A stretch of 64,000 nt of DNA from Rathayibacter sp. SW19 (GCF_030866825.1 NZ_CP133020.1:992001-1056000), one strand, 5' to 3'. Positions 33,402 through 43,289 are shown, counted from the stretch's first letter. Notes: a model not told the origin generated them from the sequence alone. Translations and numbers: made by a program.

Positions 33402-34598
33402 GTTCGCCCTTTGTTCTACTCGGTAGTGTCGTTTTCTTGGCTGCCTTCTCTTGCTTTGCCGCTTGTCTTTTGCCGAGGCGGTAGGTCTCGAGCAGCCGCA
33501 GCCAGATTTCGCTCACCGTCGGGTAGGAGGGAACCGCCTCGTGATCTGCGGTCGCCACATGCGCACCCCAGGGCTCGTCGAAGATCTCATCGCCCATCGC
33601 CAGGGCGGCGATCACGTCGCCGGCGATGCGCGCTTGATATTTGCCCTGATGTGTCAAGAGTGCGCGATGAGTCACGTCACCGACCGCATACAGCCATTCG
33701 AACCCCGGCAGTCGCATCGTGTCGTCGGTGGGCAACCAACCGCCTGGAGTCAGTCCGACTGTCTCGAGACCGATATTGAGCGTGCGCGGCTTGCGCCCGG
33801 TCGCGACCAGAATCTCGTCGACAACAATCGGGGCGCCTTCACGGATATCCAGCCGCACGCCCTCGGCCGTGCGCTCAACTCTGGAGACATCCGTATTCAG
33901 TAACACGGCAACGCCCCGCTGGCGAAGAGCCTGAGCAATCATTTCGCCCGCAAACGGTTCCATGTTGGTCAGGAGCGCGCCGTGTGCGATGAGCGTCACC
34001 GCGCAGCCGAATCCGGAGTACGCGGTTGCCATCTCGGCGCCGACGACACCGCCACCGACGATCGCAAGGCTCTTGGGTACGTCTTTCACGCTAGTTGCTT
34101 GCCTGCTCGTCCATGGCGCACTGTCTTGCAGGCCGGGGGTGTCGGGGATGATCGCGTCAGACCCGGTCGCCACCACCACGGCCGCGCGCGCGGTGAGCAA
34201 TGTGGTCGTCCCTTCGGGCGACGTCACGCTCACCTGCTTTGGGCCGGAAAGCTGACCGTGGCCACGGATCAGTTCAATGCCGCCCCGTGAACCCAATCCA
34301 CTTGGCTTTGATCGGACCAGTCATGCACCAGGCGGTCACGGCGGCGCAGAACCGCGGCCACATCAAGCGTGCCGGTCACGGCTTGCGCCGCTCCGTCAAC
34401 GGCTCGCGCCTCGTGGAGGCTCTGCGCCGGCCGAAGCAGAGCCTTCGACGGGATGCACGCCCAGAAAGAGCATTCCCCGCCGACCAGCTGGTGTTCAACT
34501 ATGGTTGCGGACAAACCGCCCTGCACCGCGCGTTCGGCAACATTTTCTGCGACCGCACCGCCACCGATGATAATTACGTCACGTTCGCTGCGCTGCAT
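33178..34598 (-). pseudogene. FAD/NAD(P)-dependent disulfide oxidoreductase (mercuric reductase/lipoamide dehydrogenase-like), frameshifted
   Basis: The N-terminal part (ATG 34598, GAGGGA upstream) has the FAD-binding DVIIIGGGAVAENVAERAV and the redox pair GGECSFWACIPSKAL (C-x4-C). It runs into a stop near 34269 after QVDWVHGAALN. The same protein resumes in another frame as RGGIELIRGHGQL. It continues with the NAD-binding LAIVGGGVVGAEMATAY, the FAD segment WLYAVGDVTHRALLTHQGKY and the C-terminal VPSYPTVSEIWLRLLETYRLG. A single frameshift at about 34270-34296 therefore splits the gene. Beyond the natural C-terminus the frame stays open as antisense to VOC gene 1 until 33178. A sequencing error cannot be excluded. 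Confidence 0.8.
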
Positions 34599-34779
34599 GC
34601 TGATTCCCTCGCGCCCGCCCCGATTGCAGGTGCGAATCAAACCGGGCTGCACCGGGAGACCTCAGTGCTGGTTGCCGCTGAGCAGTCGAGAGTTTACGAC
34701 TCACTATTGAGTCGGTCAACGAGGACCAAATAGCAATCAAATCCTTGCGGAATCTTCGTTCGCGGCGCACTTTGTAGTA

Positions 34780-35564
34780 ATGAGCAGTATCCCGGTGGCG
34801 CAGCAGGTAACCAGCAGCAAGCGCGATCCGTCGGGAGCTGCGGAGAGCCTGGGCGAAGGTGTGCACCAGAAGGTGGCCGTCATCACCGGTGCCTCCGGTG
34901 GAATCGGGGCCGGGTTGGTTGCCAGATACCGCAGCCTCGAGTACCTTGTTGCGGCGACAGCTCGGTCCATCGCCGACTCCGACGATCCCGGCGTGCTTGT
35001 CGTGCCCGGCGACGCTGCGGAAGTCGGCGTTGGTGCCCGGGTGATCGACGCGACGCTGGCACGATTCGGCCGGATTGACACACTGATCAATTGCGCCGGA
35101 ATCTTTATCGGTAAGCCCTTCACGGACTACACCGACGAAGACTTCGAGCGATCACCGGCGTCAACTTGCGCGGATTCTTCGAGTTCTCTCGACGTGCCAT
35201 TCCTGCAATGCTCGTGCACAATGGCGGCCACATCGTGAACATCTCCACGAGCCTGGTCGATCATGCCCGCTCCGAAAATCCCTCGGCGCTCGCGTCCCTG
35301 ACAAAAGGCGGACTGAACGCGGTCACCAAGGCGCTGGCAATTGAATATGCATCGCGCGGCATCACGGTCAACACCGTCGCGCTGGGCGTGATACGCACGC
35401 CAAAATCCGCCGGAGACCCCGATGACCACGTTGTGGCGTCGCATCCGCTTGGCCGGATCGGGGAAATCGACGACGTGGTCGACGCGATCCTCTATCTGGA
35501 AAATGCCTCATTCGTCACAGGAGAAGTCCTGCACGTCGATGGCGGTCAGAGCGCTGGGCACTGA
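34780..35564 (+). pseudogene. Short-chain dehydrogenase/reductase, frameshifted
   Basis: The first part (to about 35150) has KVAVITGASGGIGAGLVARY, the acidic turn and IDTLINCAGIFIGKPF. After FTDYTDEDFE the frame is lost, and the adjacent frame continues ITGVNLRGFFEFSRRAIPAM, IVNISTSLVD, LTKGGLNAVTKALAIEYASRG and TGEVLHVDGGQSAGH to a stop at 35564. A one-base deletion near 35150 explains this. The active-site Tyr of YxxxK is Ala here (ASLTK), as in some SDR subgroups. In the current sequence neither half would be functional. Confidence 0.8.
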
Positions 35565-35890
35565 CCCGACCCGCAGAAGGAGAACCCGATGAAAAACACA
35601 ACACAGAATCGTGAACCCACCAACAACCTCTCGCGCCCGAAGGCGGTCAGGTATGGAGCGAATGATCATGCCTGAGTCCGGCTTCACCAAGCGACAACCC
35701 CAAGAGTGCGCATACCCCATGAGCACGGCGGACACGTTGCAACGCGTGCCCGGATACCTGACATTCGGAGGCGGATTCGCACCACCGACATTCGCGCCAC
35801 GGCACCATGACACAATCTCTCGACGATCGCGGTCAGCTTCGTCAGAAACGTCAAAAAAATAGTGGGCCGTCTGCCAAAGGAGTGCGAACC
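35565..35890. other. Intergenic stretch with small unassigned ORFs
   Basis: A 28-codon ORF (35589-35675, GGAG upstream) and an overlapping 83-codon frame (35611-35862) are present. Neither shows a recognisable domain and their composition looks random. They may be leftovers of a gene between the SDR and VOC gene 2. Confidence 0.35.
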
Positions 35891-36334
35891 GTGTATCTCA
35901 AACTAGAAGTTGTCGTCCTGCCGGTGACCGATGTCGACCGCGCCAAGGATTTCTATCAGAAGCTGGGATTCAGACTGGATGCCGACTTCTCGGAAGGAGA
36001 TGAGTTTCGAGTCGTGCAACTCACCCCACCGCAGTCCGAAGCTTCGATCATATTCGGATCAGGGGTCACTGACGCCGTGCCGGGCTCGCTGCGGGGATTG
36101 CAGCTGACCGTTTACGACATCGAGGAAGCTCGCGAGGTTCTTGCCCAATCCGGGGCCGATATCTCGGAGGTTTTCCACGACGCGGGCGGAGTTTTCCGTC
36201 ACGCTGGAAGCACGCAGCGGGTGCCCGGGCCCGACCCGCAGCATGCGGACTACGGTTCTTTCGCGGCTTTCAACGATCCTGACGGCAATGAATGGATTCT
36301 TCAGGAGATCAGGAATCGGCTGCCGGGCCGATGA
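35891..36334 (+). CDS. VOC-family protein 2
   Basis: This 147-residue glyoxalase-superfamily protein starts VYLKLEVVVLPVTDVDRAKDFYQKLGF. It shows two beta-alpha-beta-beta-beta modules ending FAAFNDPDGNEWILQEI, with the usual late glutamate ligand. The GTG at 35891 is correctly spaced from AAAGGAG at 35876-35882; the longer frame from 35807 has no ribosome site. Although it lies between VOC genes 1 and 3, it is a different subfamily. It resembles proteins annotated as bleomycin-resistance/glyoxalase relatives; substrate unknown. Confidence 0.85.
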   Translation: MYLKLEVVVLPVTDVDRAKDFYQKLGFRLDADFSEGDEFRVVQLTPPQSEASIIFGSGVTDAVPGSLRGLQLTVYDIEEAREVLAQSGADISEVFHDAGGVFRHAGSTQRVPGPDPQHADYGSFAAFNDPDGNEWILQEIRNRLPGR

Positions 36335-36402
36335 ATTCTTAAGGCCCGTCGCGGCCAACGGACCGTGTGGGCTTAGATCATCCTCGAAGTCCGACGCGGA
36401 CG

Positions 36403-36843
36403 TCACGGCTCCGACACGGACGGCATCCAGTCACCATTTGGGTCGGTGGTTTGTCCGACCTCGATCAGGTACCCGTCGGGATCGCGGATGTAGCAACGGA
36501 TCTCGTACTGGTGCTGCTTCGGCGGCGTCAGGAATTGAGCGCCGCGCGCGCTCCATTCTGCGTATACGGCGTGGATGTCTTTGACCCGGATATTCAGGAA
36601 GCTGCTGACCCGGTCGGGATCGTCCGGCGTCGCCAGGGTCACGGTGGGCTTGTCGTCGGTCGGGCCTCCACCCGCATTGATGACGACGAATCCGTTAGCT
36701 AGTGCGACATTGATCGGCCCTTTCGAGAAAACGACCGTTCCGCCGAGCACTTCCGTGTAGAAGCGTCGGGAACGCTCGATGTCATCCGACACGATGAAAT
36801 GGGTGATCACCATGCCCTCTGTGGGCTGTGAGATCTCGGCCAA
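36403..36843 (-). CDS. VOC-family protein 3 (inverted paralogue of VOC 1)
   Basis: This 146-residue protein has HFIVSDDIERSRRFYTEVLGG, then GGGPTDDKPTVTLATPDDPD and RCYIRDPDGYLIEVGQTTDP. It shares most residues with VOC gene 1. The start is best placed at a TTG (36843) with GGAGG 6 bp upstream. This gives an N-terminus exactly as long as that of VOC 1 (15 residues before the shared His), whereas ATG codons further up give unrelated sequence. It converges on VOC gene 2. Confidence 0.83.
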   Translation of the reverse strand: MAEISQPTEGMVITHFIVSDDIERSRRFYTEVLGGTVVFSKGPINVALANGFVVINAGGGPTDDKPTVTLATPDDPDRVSSFLNIRVKDIHAVYAEWSARGAQFLTPPKQHQYEIRCYIRDPDGYLIEVGQTTDPNGDWMPSVSEP

Positions 36844-37139
36844 CTGGCACCTCCACTGGTTGGGGCCCATCCACCGCGTTCGTTGCGACGAGTGCACAAC
36901 ATTCGCCACAAGCCTAGCCATCCTGCAGAGCAGTGGCCGGGGAAATTAGCGCACATCTATGCCGCCGCGACGAGATCCGCCAGCCTGATTGTTCGACAAT
37001 GTTCAACCCGTCTGGCGCCAATTCGCGCGCCCATCCGCGTTGCTTTGCGTGCGACCCTCGAAAGAATGCCCCTAGTTTGAGGGGCAGGCATGCGCTATGT
37101 TCTAAACCACGTGCAGACCCGACTGCCAGCAATCACTAA

Positions 37140-40100
37140 GTGCATTCAAACGGATTGGATAGGGCATTGTCGGACAGGGCAGCGGGTCACAAATTCAAGC
37201 CACCAGTATCGACACGCCTCTTCAGAGCACTGACCGTCACCGCGGTCGCGGCTCTTGTAGGCTCTGGCCTCGCGCTCGCCGGCGGCCGTGCGGCCTCGGC
37301 GGCCCCGGCACCTGCACCTGCCCAGGCGCCGGGCACTGGATCAGGGCTCAACCTGCCGCAGCCGGTCACTCACTTCAAGCCCGGCAAATACATCGTGACC
37401 CTTGCGCAGGATGCTGCGGCGACCTACACGGGCGACGTTTCAGGGTACGCGGCGACGAAGCCGCAGCCCGGTCACAAACTGGCCCCGCAATCGGCGAAAG
37501 TGAAGGCATACTCCGGCTATCTGAAAGGGCAGCAGAAGAAGGTCGCCGACGCCGCTGGGGTGTCGCTCGGCTACACCTACACGGTCGCACTCAACGGGTT
37601 CTCGGCCCAGCTGAGTGCAAAGCAGGCCGCGCAACTTGTGGCGACCAAGGGCGTGGTCGCGGTCACCCCGGATGCGATCCAGCACGTGCAGGCAGAATCG
37701 GACTACAGCTTCCTCGGCCTCGACGGCAGCTCCGGAGTCTGGGCGGGAGTCGGCGGAACGGACAAGGCCGGGGCCGGCATCGTCGTCGGTGACATCGACA
37801 CCGGCATCGCGCCGGAGAATCCGTCGTTTGCCGGTGCACCACTGGGTACCACACCGGGCGCGGCCCCCTACCTGGACGGCAGCACCATCACGTTTGCGAA
37901 GGCGGACGGCAACACATTCCACGGCGTCTGCCAGACCGGTGAGCAGTTCACGGCGTCCGATTGCAGCACGAAGCTCATCGGCGCGCGGTATTACCTCGAC
38001 GGCTTCGGCGCGGGCAATATCGGCAACGCATCGACCGGCGAATACGTCTCGCCGCGTGACGGCGACGGCCACGGATCGCACACGGCGAGCACCGCTGCGG
38101 GCAACAACGGCGTGCCCGCGTCGATCGCCGGCACGTCCTACGGCGTGATCTCCGGAATGGCGCCAGCCGCGAAGATCGCCGCATACAAAGCCTGCTGGGA
38201 AGGTCCCGACCCGACAGTGACAACCGACGACGGATGCGCCACCAGCGACCTGCTCGCCGCCATCAACCAGGCGGTCGCCGACGGCGTCGACGTGATCAAC
38301 TTCTCGATCGGTGGCGGTGCGGCCACCACGACGGTGTCCCTGACGGATCAGGCATTCCTGGGCGCGGCATCCGCCGGGATCTTCGTCGCTGCAGCTGGCG
38401 GAAATGCCGGACCGGGCGCATCGACGCTGGACAATGCGGCACCGTGGGAGACCACGGTCGCGGCCTCAAGCATCCCGAGCTATGAGGCGACGGCGACGCT
38501 CGGCAACAGGCAGGCGTACGCCGGGGCATCCATCACGGTGGATACGACGCCAGGAGCGACCCCTCTGACCGGCGACCTCGTGCGGGCGGACCTCGTGGCC
38601 AACGCGGGCGTCAGCGACGCCATCCTGTGCGGACCGAATTCGCTCGACCCAACGAAGGTGACGGGCAAGATCGTGTTCTGCCAACGCGGCACCTATGACC
38701 GCGTGGCGAAGTCTGCTGAGGTCAAGCGCGCGGGCGGCATCGGCATGCTGCTGGTCAACAAGACGCCCGGCTCGACCGACCTCGACGAGCACTCGGTGCC
38801 GACGATCCACCTCGACGCGCAGTTCTACGACCCGTTGAGCACCTACGCCGCGACACCCGGCGCAACGGTGACGTTCACGCCGGGCAATACGACAGGGGTG
38901 ACGCCGCCGACCCCGCAGGTCGCCGGATTCTCCAGTCGCGGGCCGGTCGAAGCAGATGGCAGCGACATCCTGAAGCCGGACATCGCGGCGCCGGGCGTCG
39001 CGATCATCGCCGACGGCGCGAACGCGCAGGGTGCCACGCCGACGTTCCAATTCGAGTCGGGCACGTCGATGGCCACGCCGCACATTGCTGGGCTCGCGGC
39101 GCTGTATCTCGGCGTGCATCCGAATGCGACGCCATCCGAGATCAAGAGCGCGATGATGACGACGGCCTACAACACGGTCGACGCATCCGGCGCCCCCGTA
39201 ACCGACCCATTCACCCAGGGTGCCGGGCACGTCGACCCGACGAAGTACTTCAACCCGGGGCTGCTCTACTTGAGCGGCACGGCGGATTGGTACGCGTACA
39301 TTCAGGGCATCGGCTATGACGTTGGGGTCGCCCCGATCGACCCGTCGAACCTGAACTTGGCGTCGATTTCGGTCGGTGCGATGACCGCGCCGAAGACCGT
39401 CACCCGCACCGTCACGAGCACGCAAGCCGGCACGTTCACGGCCAAGCCGATCTCGATTCCGGGCATCGACGCGGTCGTCTCACCGTCGACGCTGACGTTC
39501 GGCGCAGCAGGTGAGTCGCAGAGCTATTCGGTGACGTTCACCAGAACGGATGCTCCGCTCGACTCGTTCGCGACCGGCTCGCTCGACTGGGTGAGCGGTT
39601 CGACCATCGTGCACAGTCCGATCGCGGTGCGACCGGTGACGATCGTGGCGCCGGCGGCGGCATCCGGAACCGGACGAGACGGATCGGTCGGCATCACGGT
39701 GACGCCGGGCGGCAATGGGCCAATCGCGCTGAAGACCAGCGGGCTGGCCACCGGAGTGACGCTGCCAGACGCCGCGGACAAGCACAGCCCGCACAGCGGG
39801 TCGGGCACGCCGGGCGCCGAGTTCAGCTATGAGGTGCAGGTGCCGACCGGTGTGCAGCTGCAACGGTTCGACCTCGTCGCCGTCAACAAGACGGCCGACC
39901 TCGACCTGACCGTGTACCTGCTGGACGGGCCGAATGGCAACCCGGTGGCGGGTTGGCAGTCAGCGACGAGCTCGTCCGATGAGCGTGTCGACCTGCCGAA
40001 CGCGGATGCCGGCTACTACCTGATCTACGTCGACGACTTCAGCGGATCGACCGCGTTCGACATGACCACCTATTCGGTGCTGCCGGGTGCCGGGGTCGGC

Positions 40101-40823
40101 TCGTTTGCCGTCACGCCTTCGACGCTCGCGGGCGTTCAGGGTATGCCGGTGACGTATCAGGCGTCGTGGACCAAGCTGAAGAAGGATGCGAGGTATCTCG
40201 GCCTCGTTGAGTACGGGGACACCGGTCGCACGACCGTCGTGGCGGTGTCGACGGTCGAAGCCCAGCCGAGTGCCCCGGTCAATACGGCAGCTCCGGCGAT
40301 CAAGGGTATGGCGGTGGTCGGGCAGACGCTGACGGCGTCGCCGGGCAGCTGGACCCCGAACGGGTTGAAGTTCAGCTATCAGTGGCAGGCCAACGGCAAG
40401 AACATCGCCAAGGCGACGTCGTCGCGGTACAAGGTGACGTCGGCCGATCAGGGAGCCAGCATCACCGTACTCGTGACGGCGTCGAAGAAGGGGCTGCCGT
40501 CTGCATCGGCAGTGTCGCCGGCGGTGGTTGTGAAATACGAGTCGACGGCCACGCTGTCGCTGTCGAAGTCGACGGTGTCCTCCGGGCAGAGCGTCACGGC
40601 GACGGTGACGGTGACGAGTAAGGCGGCGACGCCGCCGTCAGGCGCCGTCACGCTCACCGTCGACCGCACGACGATCCGCACGACACTCGACGCGACGGGT
40701 ACCGCGAAGGTCGCCGTGCCGAAACTGTCGCGCGGCAATCACACGTTGCGCGCGACGTATGCCGGCAATGACACGATCGCAGGCTCGACGTCGAACAGTG
40801 AGAGGTTGCAGATCAAGGGGTAG
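37140..40823 (+). CDS. Secreted subtilisin-like serine peptidase (S8) with PA and Ig-like domains
   Basis: This 1227-residue exoprotease has a signal peptide at about residues 25-55 (hydrophobic LTVTAVAALVGSGLALAGG, cleavage after ASA). An I9-type propeptide (about 80-185) is followed by the catalytic domain: Asp in GDIDTGI (D220), His in GDGHGSHTA (H311), oxyanion Asn in GGNAGP (N422) and Ser in SGTSMATPHIAG (S643). A protease-associated domain is inserted between His and Ser (about 455-585). The C-terminal ~480 residues hold fibronectin/Ig-like modules. These include VVGQTLTASPGSWTPNG, typical of actinobacterial secreted enzymes, and a final VSSGQSVTATVTV Ig repeat. The GTG at 37140 has no clear ribosome site, so the exact start is uncertain. 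It likely digests extracellular protein. Confidence 0.93.
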   Translation: MHSNGLDRALSDRAAGHKFKPPVSTRLFRALTVTAVAALVGSGLALAGGRAASAAPAPAPAQAPGTGSGLNLPQPVTHFKPGKYIVTLAQDAAATYTGDVSGYAATKPQPGHKLAPQSAKVKAYSGYLKGQQKKVADAAGVSLGYTYTVALNGFSAQLSAKQAAQLVATKGVVAVTPDAIQHVQAESDYSFLGLDGSSGVWAGVGGTDKAGAGIVVGDIDTGIAPENPSFAGAPLGTTPGAAPYLDGSTITFAKADGNTFHGVCQTGEQFTASDCSTKLIGARYYLDGFGAGNIGNASTGEYVSPRDGDGHGSHTASTAAGNNGVPASIAGTSYGVISGMAPAAKIAAYKACWEGPDPTVTTDDGCATSDLLAAINQAVADGVDVINFSIGGGAATTTVSLTDQAFLGAASAGIFVAAAGGNAGPGASTLDNAAPWETTVAASSIPSYEATATLGNRQAYAGASITVDTTPGATPLTGDLVRADLVANAGVSDAILCGPNSLDPTKVTGKIVFCQRGTYDRVAKSAEVKRAGGIGMLLVNKTPGSTDLDEHSVPTIHLDAQFYDPLSTYAATPGATVTFTPGNTTGVTPPTPQVAGFSSRGPVEADGSDILKPDIAAPGVAIIADGANAQGATPTFQFESGTSMATPHIAGLAALYLGVHPNATPSEIKSAMMTTAYNTVDASGAPVTDPFTQGAGHVDPTKYFNPGLLYLSGTADWYAYIQGIGYDVGVAPIDPSNLNLASISVGAMTAPKTVTRTVTSTQAGTFTAKPISIPGIDAVVSPSTLTFGAAGESQSYSVTFTRTDAPLDSFATGSLDWVSGSTIVHSPIAVRPVTIVAPAAASGTGRDGSVGITVTPGGNGPIALKTSGLATGVTLPDAADKHSPHSGSGTPGAEFSYEVQVPTGVQLQRFDLVAVNKTADLDLTVYLLDGPNGNPVAGWQSATSSSDERVDLPNADAGYYLIYVDDFSGSTAFDMTTYSVLPGAGVGSFAVTPSTLAGVQGMPVTYQASWTKLKKDARYLGLVEYGDTGRTTVVAVSTVEAQPSAPVNTAAPAIKGMAVVGQTLTASPGSWTPNGLKFSYQWQANGKNIAKATSSRYKVTSADQGASITVLVTASKKGLPSASAVSPAVVVKYESTATLSLSKSTVSSGQSVTATVTVTSKAATPPSGAVTLTVDRTTIRTTLDATGTAKVAVPKLSRGNHTLRATYAGNDTIAGSTSNSERLQIKG

Positions 40824-40831
40824 CCGTCGGC

Positions 40832-41183
40832 TCGCTGGTCGAGTAGCGAGCGTCGGTGGTCGAGTAGCGAGCGCTAGCGAGCGTCGGTGGTCGAGTAGCG
40901 AGCGCTAGCGAGCGTATCGAGACCAAGAGACCAAGAGACCAAGAGGCCTCACCACGTGTCGATACGGGTCTCGATACGGCCGCGGGCGGCCTACTCGACC
41001 ACCGGGTTTGCGACTGGGAGTCGGCCGCGGGCGGCCTACTCGACCACCGGCACCGGCGCACCCGGTGGTCGAGTAGCGAGCGCTAGCGAGCGTATCGAGA
41101 CCAAGAGACCAAGACACCTCACCACGTGTCGATACGGGTCTCGAGTCGGCCGCGGGCGGCCTAGTCGACCACCGGGTTTGCTA
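40832..41183. repeat. REP-like dispersed palindrome block (copy 3)
   Basis: About 350 bp are composed almost entirely of REP-like half-sites: GGTCGAGTAGCGAGCG units in one orientation, GATACGGGTCTCGATACG and CTACTCGACCACCGG in the other. A short CAAGAGAC direct repeat (40923-40942) and a larger internal duplication (40885-41000 against 41069-41180) are also present. It fills the gap between the peptidase and the metal ATPase and holds no gene. Confidence 0.9.
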
Positions 41184-41235
41184 CCGCGACTCGCGAGGGT
41201 CCACGGGCTTTCAGGGCGATACGAGATACTGGGGG

Positions 41236-43269
41236 ATGCGCCGAATATTCGGGTTCATCCGTCGGTACACGGTCGTCGCCATCACGATCGTTGTCGGCGT
41301 CGTCGGCCTTGTTCTGTTCTTCAGTGGCTTGCCGGTGGTGGCGCAGTGGCTGACCACGGCTTACGCGATCGTGATCGCCGCGATGCAGGCGTGGGACATG
41401 CTACGCGGCCTGTTCAAGGGCCGGGTCGGCATAGACATCCTCGCGATCATCGCTATCGCGGCTACGCTGGCGGTAGGTGAGTACTGGGCGAGCCTGGTGA
41501 TCGTACTCATGCTCTCCGGCGGCGAAGCGCTGGAGGACTTCGCAAGCCAGCGCGCTCGCCGCGAGGTCAGCGCTCTGCTGGAGCGCACGCCCGTGCAGGC
41601 GCACCGGGTGGCAACGGACGAGTCGATCGTGGACGTTCCGATCGACGAGGTGGCGATCGGCGATGTACTGCTTGTGCGTCCGGCCGAGGTTGTGCCCGTA
41701 GATGGGCTCTTGATGACGGAGGCCGCATCCGTCGACGAGTCATCGCTGACCGGCGAGAGCTTGCCGGTCGAGTTGATGCGCGGCGCATCCGTCATGAGCG
41801 GGTCGGTCAACGGCCCGAGCGTGTTCACGATGCGGGCGAGCGCGGTCGCGGCCGACAGCCAGTACCAGCGGGTGGTCGCTCTGGTCGGCGCCGCCGCGGA
41901 ATCGCGAGCGCCGATCGTGCGCCTGGCCGACCGGTTCGCTGTGCCGTTCACGCTCGTCGCGCTCGCGATCGCGGGGCTGGCCTGGTGGCTGAGTGGAGAC
42001 CCGGTGCGCTTCGCCGAAGTGATGGTGGTCGCCACCCCGTGCCCGTTGCTGATCGCGGCTCCCGTCGCGTTCATCGCCGGAATGAGTCGCAGCGCGAAAG
42101 CCGGTGTGATCGTGAAAGGAGGCGGCACGCTCGAGCAGTTGTCGCGCGTGCGCACGGTCGGGTTCGACAAGACCGGCACGTTGACGCACGGCACTCCGGA
42201 CGTCGTCGACGTGCGCCCCAGCGGCGGATTGGACGCGGGCACAGGCGGTGTCGCTGCCGGGCTGAGGGCCGACGAGCTGCTGAGCCTGGTCGCAAGCGTC
42301 GAGCAGTACTCGAGTCACGTGCTTGCGGCGTCGATTCTCGCGACGGCGACGCGGCGTGGGCTCACCATCCATCCGGGAACGGATGCGGCGGAGAGCGCGA
42401 CCAACGGCGTCGAAGCGACGGTGGAGGGTCGACGAGTCGCGGTCGGCAAGCGCGCATTCATCGCGGGTCTCGGCGCCGTGATCGACTCTCCGCTGCCGGT
42501 CGGCGGGCAGCTTGCCGTCTACGTGGCGGTCGACGGGCAGTATGCGGGAGAGGTCATCCTGGCGGACCGGGTGCGTGAGAACGCCGCCGCAACGGTGCAA
42601 CGGTTGCGTGAACTCGGTGTGCGGGACATCCTGATGCTCACCGGCGATCTGCGTCCTACCGCCGAGCATGTGGCGCAGCAGGTCGGCATCGAGCATGTCG
42701 AGGCCGAGTGTCTGCCCGAGGATAAGGTGCGCATCGTCAGCGGGGCGACCGAGCGCCCGGTGATGATGGTCGGTGACGGTGTTAATGATGCGCCGGTACT
42801 GGCATCCGCTGACATCGGGGTGGCGATGGGGGCGAGGGGGTCCACGGCTGCGAGCGAGTCGGCGGATGTCGTCATCATGCTCGACGACATCGGCAAGACC
42901 GTGCGGGCGGTCGAGATCGGGCGTGCGACGACGCGCGTCGCGCTTGAGAGCATCTGGATCGGCATCGGTTTGAGCATCGGGCTGATGATCGTCGCCACGT
43001 TCGGGTTGCTGCCTGCGATCGTCGGGGCCGTGCTGCAAGAGGTCGTGGATCTGGCCACGATTCTGTGGGCGCTGCGGGCGCTTGGTGGACCGGCTGAACG
43101 GGCGCTCGTCGGGGCGCGGGCCGTGTCGGCGGGGGCGGCGTCGGGAGAGGCCGGCGCGAGTGGGGTGGCGTCGGGCGCGGCTGGGTCGGGCGCGGCTGGG
43201 TCGAGTGGTGTTGGGTCGGGCGGGCCGGCGGTGGGCAGCACGAACGTGTCCTCCGCCAAGCGTCGTTGA
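41236..43269 (+). CDS. Heavy-metal-translocating P1B-type ATPase (TPC motif)
   Basis: This 677-residue membrane pump has the actuator loop SSLTGESLPVE, phosphorylation site FDKTGTLTHG (D311), ATP-hinge VGDGVNDAPVL and eight predicted helices. The transport motif in the membrane is ATPCPLLIA (TPC at 267-269), not the CPC of copper and zinc pumps. The last helix region has LQEVVDLATILWALRAL. There is no N-terminal metal-binding domain. The C-terminal ~50 residues are a low-complexity Gly/Ala/Ser tail. The metal is uncertain; a TPC motif argues against Cu(I). It is followed by an overlapping or near-overlapping methyltransferase gene. Confidence 0.9.
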   Translation: MRRIFGFIRRYTVVAITIVVGVVGLVLFFSGLPVVAQWLTTAYAIVIAAMQAWDMLRGLFKGRVGIDILAIIAIAATLAVGEYWASLVIVLMLSGGEALEDFASQRARREVSALLERTPVQAHRVATDESIVDVPIDEVAIGDVLLVRPAEVVPVDGLLMTEAASVDESSLTGESLPVELMRGASVMSGSVNGPSVFTMRASAVAADSQYQRVVALVGAAAESRAPIVRLADRFAVPFTLVALAIAGLAWWLSGDPVRFAEVMVVATPCPLLIAAPVAFIAGMSRSAKAGVIVKGGGTLEQLSRVRTVGFDKTGTLTHGTPDVVDVRPSGGLDAGTGGVAAGLRADELLSLVASVEQYSSHVLAASILATATRRGLTIHPGTDAAESATNGVEATVEGRRVAVGKRAFIAGLGAVIDSPLPVGGQLAVYVAVDGQYAGEVILADRVRENAAATVQRLRELGVRDILMLTGDLRPTAEHVAQQVGIEHVEAECLPEDKVRIVSGATERPVMMVGDGVNDAPVLASADIGVAMGARGSTAASESADVVIMLDDIGKTVRAVEIGRATTRVALESIWIGIGLSIGLMIVATFGLLPAIVGAVLQEVVDLATILWALRALGGPAERALVGARAVSAGAASGEAGASGVASGAAGSGAAGSSGVGSGGPAVGSTNVSSAKRR

Positions 43270-43289
43270 CCGGCCACTACTGTAGGACG

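Noticed and set aside
34260..35160. Programmed frameshifting in the FAD oxidoreductase and SDR
   Set aside because: No slippery heptamer or downstream structure is visible at either break, and neighbouring genes are also decayed; mutation or sequencing error is simpler.
35611..35862. 83-codon plus-strand ORF between SDR and VOC 2
   Set aside because: No domain, no good ribosome site and overlaps another small frame; described only as intergenic content.
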